This document shows positions 5,648 to 6,351 of a stretch of 6,351 nt of DNA, piece after piece. How positions within the stretch are numbered: position 1 is the first letter of the stretch; each line of letters starts with the position of its first letter. The stretch lies in NCBI GenBank assembly GCA_022361135.1, contig JAKSBM010000612.1, positions 1-6,351 on the forward strand, given 5' to 3'. The translations under genes and the position numbers were made by a program. Below the pieces are notes generated by a model. It made no database searches and had not been told where the DNA came from. It saw only the letters and a list, made by a program, of their open reading frames with translations. The DNA is from Desulfobacterales bacterium. GTDB taxonomy: Bacteria; Desulfobacterota; Desulfobacteria; Desulfobacterales; Desulfobacteraceae.

Positions 5648-6351
5648 TTAGGATTTTTCCTCAGCACTGCCGCCGTCGGCCAGATACACCTTTAACTTAT
5701 CTTCCATGAGTTTGGGATGCTCACCCTCACGGATGGAGAGAATACCTTCAAAAATAATATTCATATTGGTGATTTCTTCGTCGGCCCGCCCCGTTAATTT
5801 GTCGGACATGGGAATGAAAAACAGGTTGGCAAGGACCGCCCCGTAAAAGGTGGTGATCATGGCCACCGCCATCTTCGGGCCAATGGATGAGGGATCATCC
5901 AGGTTGGCCAACATCTGGATCAAGCCGATGAGGGTCCCCACCATGCCAAAGGCCGGTGCATAGGTACCCATGGCCGCAAATATGGTGGAACCGGTGTCCA
6001 GCCCCCGTTTGGTCAATTGCATCTTTTTCTGCATGATGGCGGCGATGTCCGCGGTTTTCACCCCGTCCACGGTCATCTGAAGGGCCTGGGCCAGATAGGG
6101 GTCCGGGGTGGTGGCAATGTCCCCTTCAATGGACAAAAGCCCTCCTTTACGGGCCTTGTTGGAAATTTCAACCAAATTGGCGATGATATCTTCCGGCTGT
6201 TCAATTTTAAACATGAAGACCCGCATGCCCGACTTGAACATACTCAGAAAATCCGACATGGGAAATGCAATCATGGTTGCAGCGATGGTCCCGCCCATAA
6301 CAATGAGAATGGAAGGGATATTGACAAACATCATGATGCTGCCGCCCAGCA
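5648..6351 (-). CDS. motA: Flagellar motor stator protein MotA (PomA-like), 5' end cut by window edge
   Basis: The frame stays open past the methionine-methionine pair at 6334-6329 to the window edge and reads LGGSI just before it, which aligns with the end of the first transmembrane helix of PomA. The true start is therefore outside, with roughly 20-25 residues missing. Counting from the Met at 6334, visible parts are TM2 (about 6-24), a large cytoplasmic loop with R62, K63 and E70 (ARKGGLLSIE, the charged residues that contact the rotor protein FliG), TM3 (about 116-141, with P127 and T134) and TM4 (about 153-175, with T161, T162 and P175). These features are those of the MotA/PomA proton or sodium channel subunit. 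MotA surrounds MotB in the stator and turns the flagellar rotor. Spacing to motB is 22 bp. The short C-terminus (DGGSAEEKS) is unremarkable. Confidence 0.95.
   Translation of the reverse strand, partial: LGGSIMMFVNIPSILIVMGGTIAATMIAFPMSDFLSMFKSGMRVFMFKIEQPEDIIANLVEISNKARKGGLLSIEGDIATTPDPYLAQALQMTVDGVKTADIAAIMQKKMQLTKRGLDTGSTIFAAMGTYAPAFGMVGTLIGLIQMLANLDDPSSIGPKMAVAMITTFYGAVLANLFFIPMSDKLTGRADEEITNMNIIFEGILSIREGEHPKLMEDKLKVYLADGGSAEEKS

Noticed and set aside
5356..5709. Plus-strand open frame opposite motB
   Set aside because: It is antisense to the MotB transmembrane and linker region, and its composition is that of a shadow frame.

Overview
The window looks like a chromosomal segment from a Gram-negative, motile bacterium. 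The protein styles, moderately high GC and gene neighbourhood point to a sulfate-reducer-like delta-proteobacterium (Desulfobacterales-like). That taxonomic call is inference from general resemblance, not from a marker gene. All seven coding regions can be assigned to a family. There is no sign of IS elements, tRNA or rRNA genes, CRISPR arrays or phage genes.

Left part (1-1829, plus strand): a DNA replication and repair cluster. It holds the 3' end of dnaX (clamp-loader tau/gamma subunit), then a YbaB/EbfC nucleoid-associated protein, recR, and a small cysteine-rich YkgJ-family protein whose start codon lies inside the end of recR. dnaX-ybaB-recR is a widely conserved bacterial gene order. 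A perfect 8-bp stem hairpin just after the YkgJ gene is the likely end of this unit.

Middle part (1830-4796, plus strand): after an AT-richer intergenic region of about 250 bp comes a PilB/GspE-type secretion or type IV pilus assembly ATPase. It has an unusually elaborate N-terminal region of four tandem 24-residue MshEN-like motifs. Six bases later comes an HDOD-domain protein that keeps most HD-type metal ligands. The pair looks like a two-gene operon linking a cyclic-di-GMP-type input and a signalling domain to an extension motor.

Right part (4819-6351, minus strand): a flagellar stator pair, motA (5' end cut by the window edge) followed by motB, converging on the HDOD gene with only 22 bp between the stop codons. 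Residues in MotA and MotB match the sodium-driven PomA/PomB type better than the proton-driven E. coli type.

No wholly new system is visible. The parts most worth following up are the ATPase-HDOD pair, which has no other pilus genes in view, and the sodium-type stator signature.
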